Shown in pieces: positions 6,453-6,678 of a stretch of DNA of 6,678 nt. A model generated the notes under the pieces. It was not told the origin of the DNA. It was given only the letters and a program-made list of their open reading frames with translations, and ran no database searches. The translations under genes and the position numbers were made by a program. The stretch comes from an uncultured Oscillibacter sp. (GTDB taxonomy: Bacteria; Bacillota; Clostridia; Oscillospirales; Oscillospiraceae), in the NCBI GenBank assembly GCA_900550685.1, contig URTS01000100.1, positions 1-6,678 of the forward strand, in the 5' to 3' direction. How positions within the stretch are numbered: the stretch's first letter is position 1; each line of letters opens with the position of its first letter.

Positions 6453-6650
6453 ATGACTACCATCAAAGTACCCGACATGATGTGCGAGAACTGTGTCAAG
6501 CGCATCACCAATGCCCTCACCGCCGCAGAGCTGAAGTTCCAGGTGGACCTGGCGGAGAAGAAGGTCACCATCGACGGCTGCCAGAACTGCGTCAGCACCG
6601 CTGTCAGCGAACTGGAGGACCTGGGCTTCACCCCGGAGATCCAGGGCTGA
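6453..6650 (+). CDS. copZ: CopZ-like HMA-domain copper chaperone
   Basis: A 65-aa single HMA domain, the size of CopZ/Atx1 chaperones that bind Cu(I) in the cytosol and pass it to CopA or to the copper sensor. The N-terminal strand TTIKV leads into the metal loop DMMCENC (C11, C14), then helix 1, the strands near LKFQVDL and KKVTI, helix 2 (STAVSELEDLGF) and the last strand TPEIQ. The metal motif has the MxCxxC form, with Glu-Asn between the cysteines. A second CxxC (C43-QN-C46) opens helix 2, which is not part of classical CopZ. No signal peptide is present, so it is cytosolic. AAGGAGG lies 8 bases before the ATG, and the gene starts 30 bases after the csoR stop, so it is most likely co-transcribed. 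Mercury or another soft metal is an alternative cargo for HMA proteins in general, but the neighbours point to copper. The gene symbol is by role; exact orthology to CopZ is less sure. Confidence 0.88.
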   Translation: MTTIKVPDMMCENCVKRITNALTAAELKFQVDLAEKKVTIDGCQNCVSTAVSELEDLGFTPEIQG

Positions 6651-6678
6651 AACGCCGTACACACCCCAAAAACACCCC

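Noticed and set aside
5919..6662. A 247-codon minus-strand frame across the end of copA, csoR and copZ
   Set aside because: It covers three convincing + strand genes and their ribosome binding sites, and its translation has no family features.

Overview
The window holds two unrelated but ordinary bacterial units, transcribed away from each other from a shared 383-base intergenic region. High GC content in the genes, strong AAGGAGG-type ribosome binding sites, a pyruvate carboxylase of the single-chain type and a CsoR-controlled copper operon together suggest a GC-rich member of the Clostridia, possibly an Oscillospiraceae-like gut anaerobe. That placement is an inference from style and protein similarity recalled from memory, not a database result.

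Layout. Positions 1-30 look like the right part of a rho-independent terminator of a + strand gene lying outside the window. Positions 48-3461 on the minus strand encode a complete pyruvate carboxylase (1137 aa) with biotin carboxylase, carboxyltransferase and biotin carrier domains and all recognisable catalytic motifs. Its upstream region has a plausible sigma-70-type promoter, a 12-bp-arm inverted repeat placed over the -35/spacer, and a leader that can fold into a two-part hairpin just before the ribosome binding site.

Positions 3740-6650 on the + strand are a compact copper-resistance operon: a near-consensus promoter with a perfect CsoR-type operator (ATACCC-N5-GGGTAT) between -35 and -10, then copA (Cu(I)-exporting P-type ATPase, 750 aa), a CsoR-family copper sensor (103 aa) and a small CopZ-like HMA chaperone (65 aa). 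The expected logic is classical: in low copper CsoR holds the promoter shut; when Cu(I) binds its Cys-His-Cys site the repressor leaves, and pump, sensor and chaperone are made together. The chaperone would bind cytosolic Cu(I) and hand it to CopA for export.

I found no mobile element, CRISPR array, RNA gene or clearly new multi-gene system. The points most worth checking are a second CxxC motif in the CopZ-like protein, a Cys-Cys-Cys tail on the CsoR-like sensor, and the inverted repeat and leader structure in front of pyruvate carboxylase.
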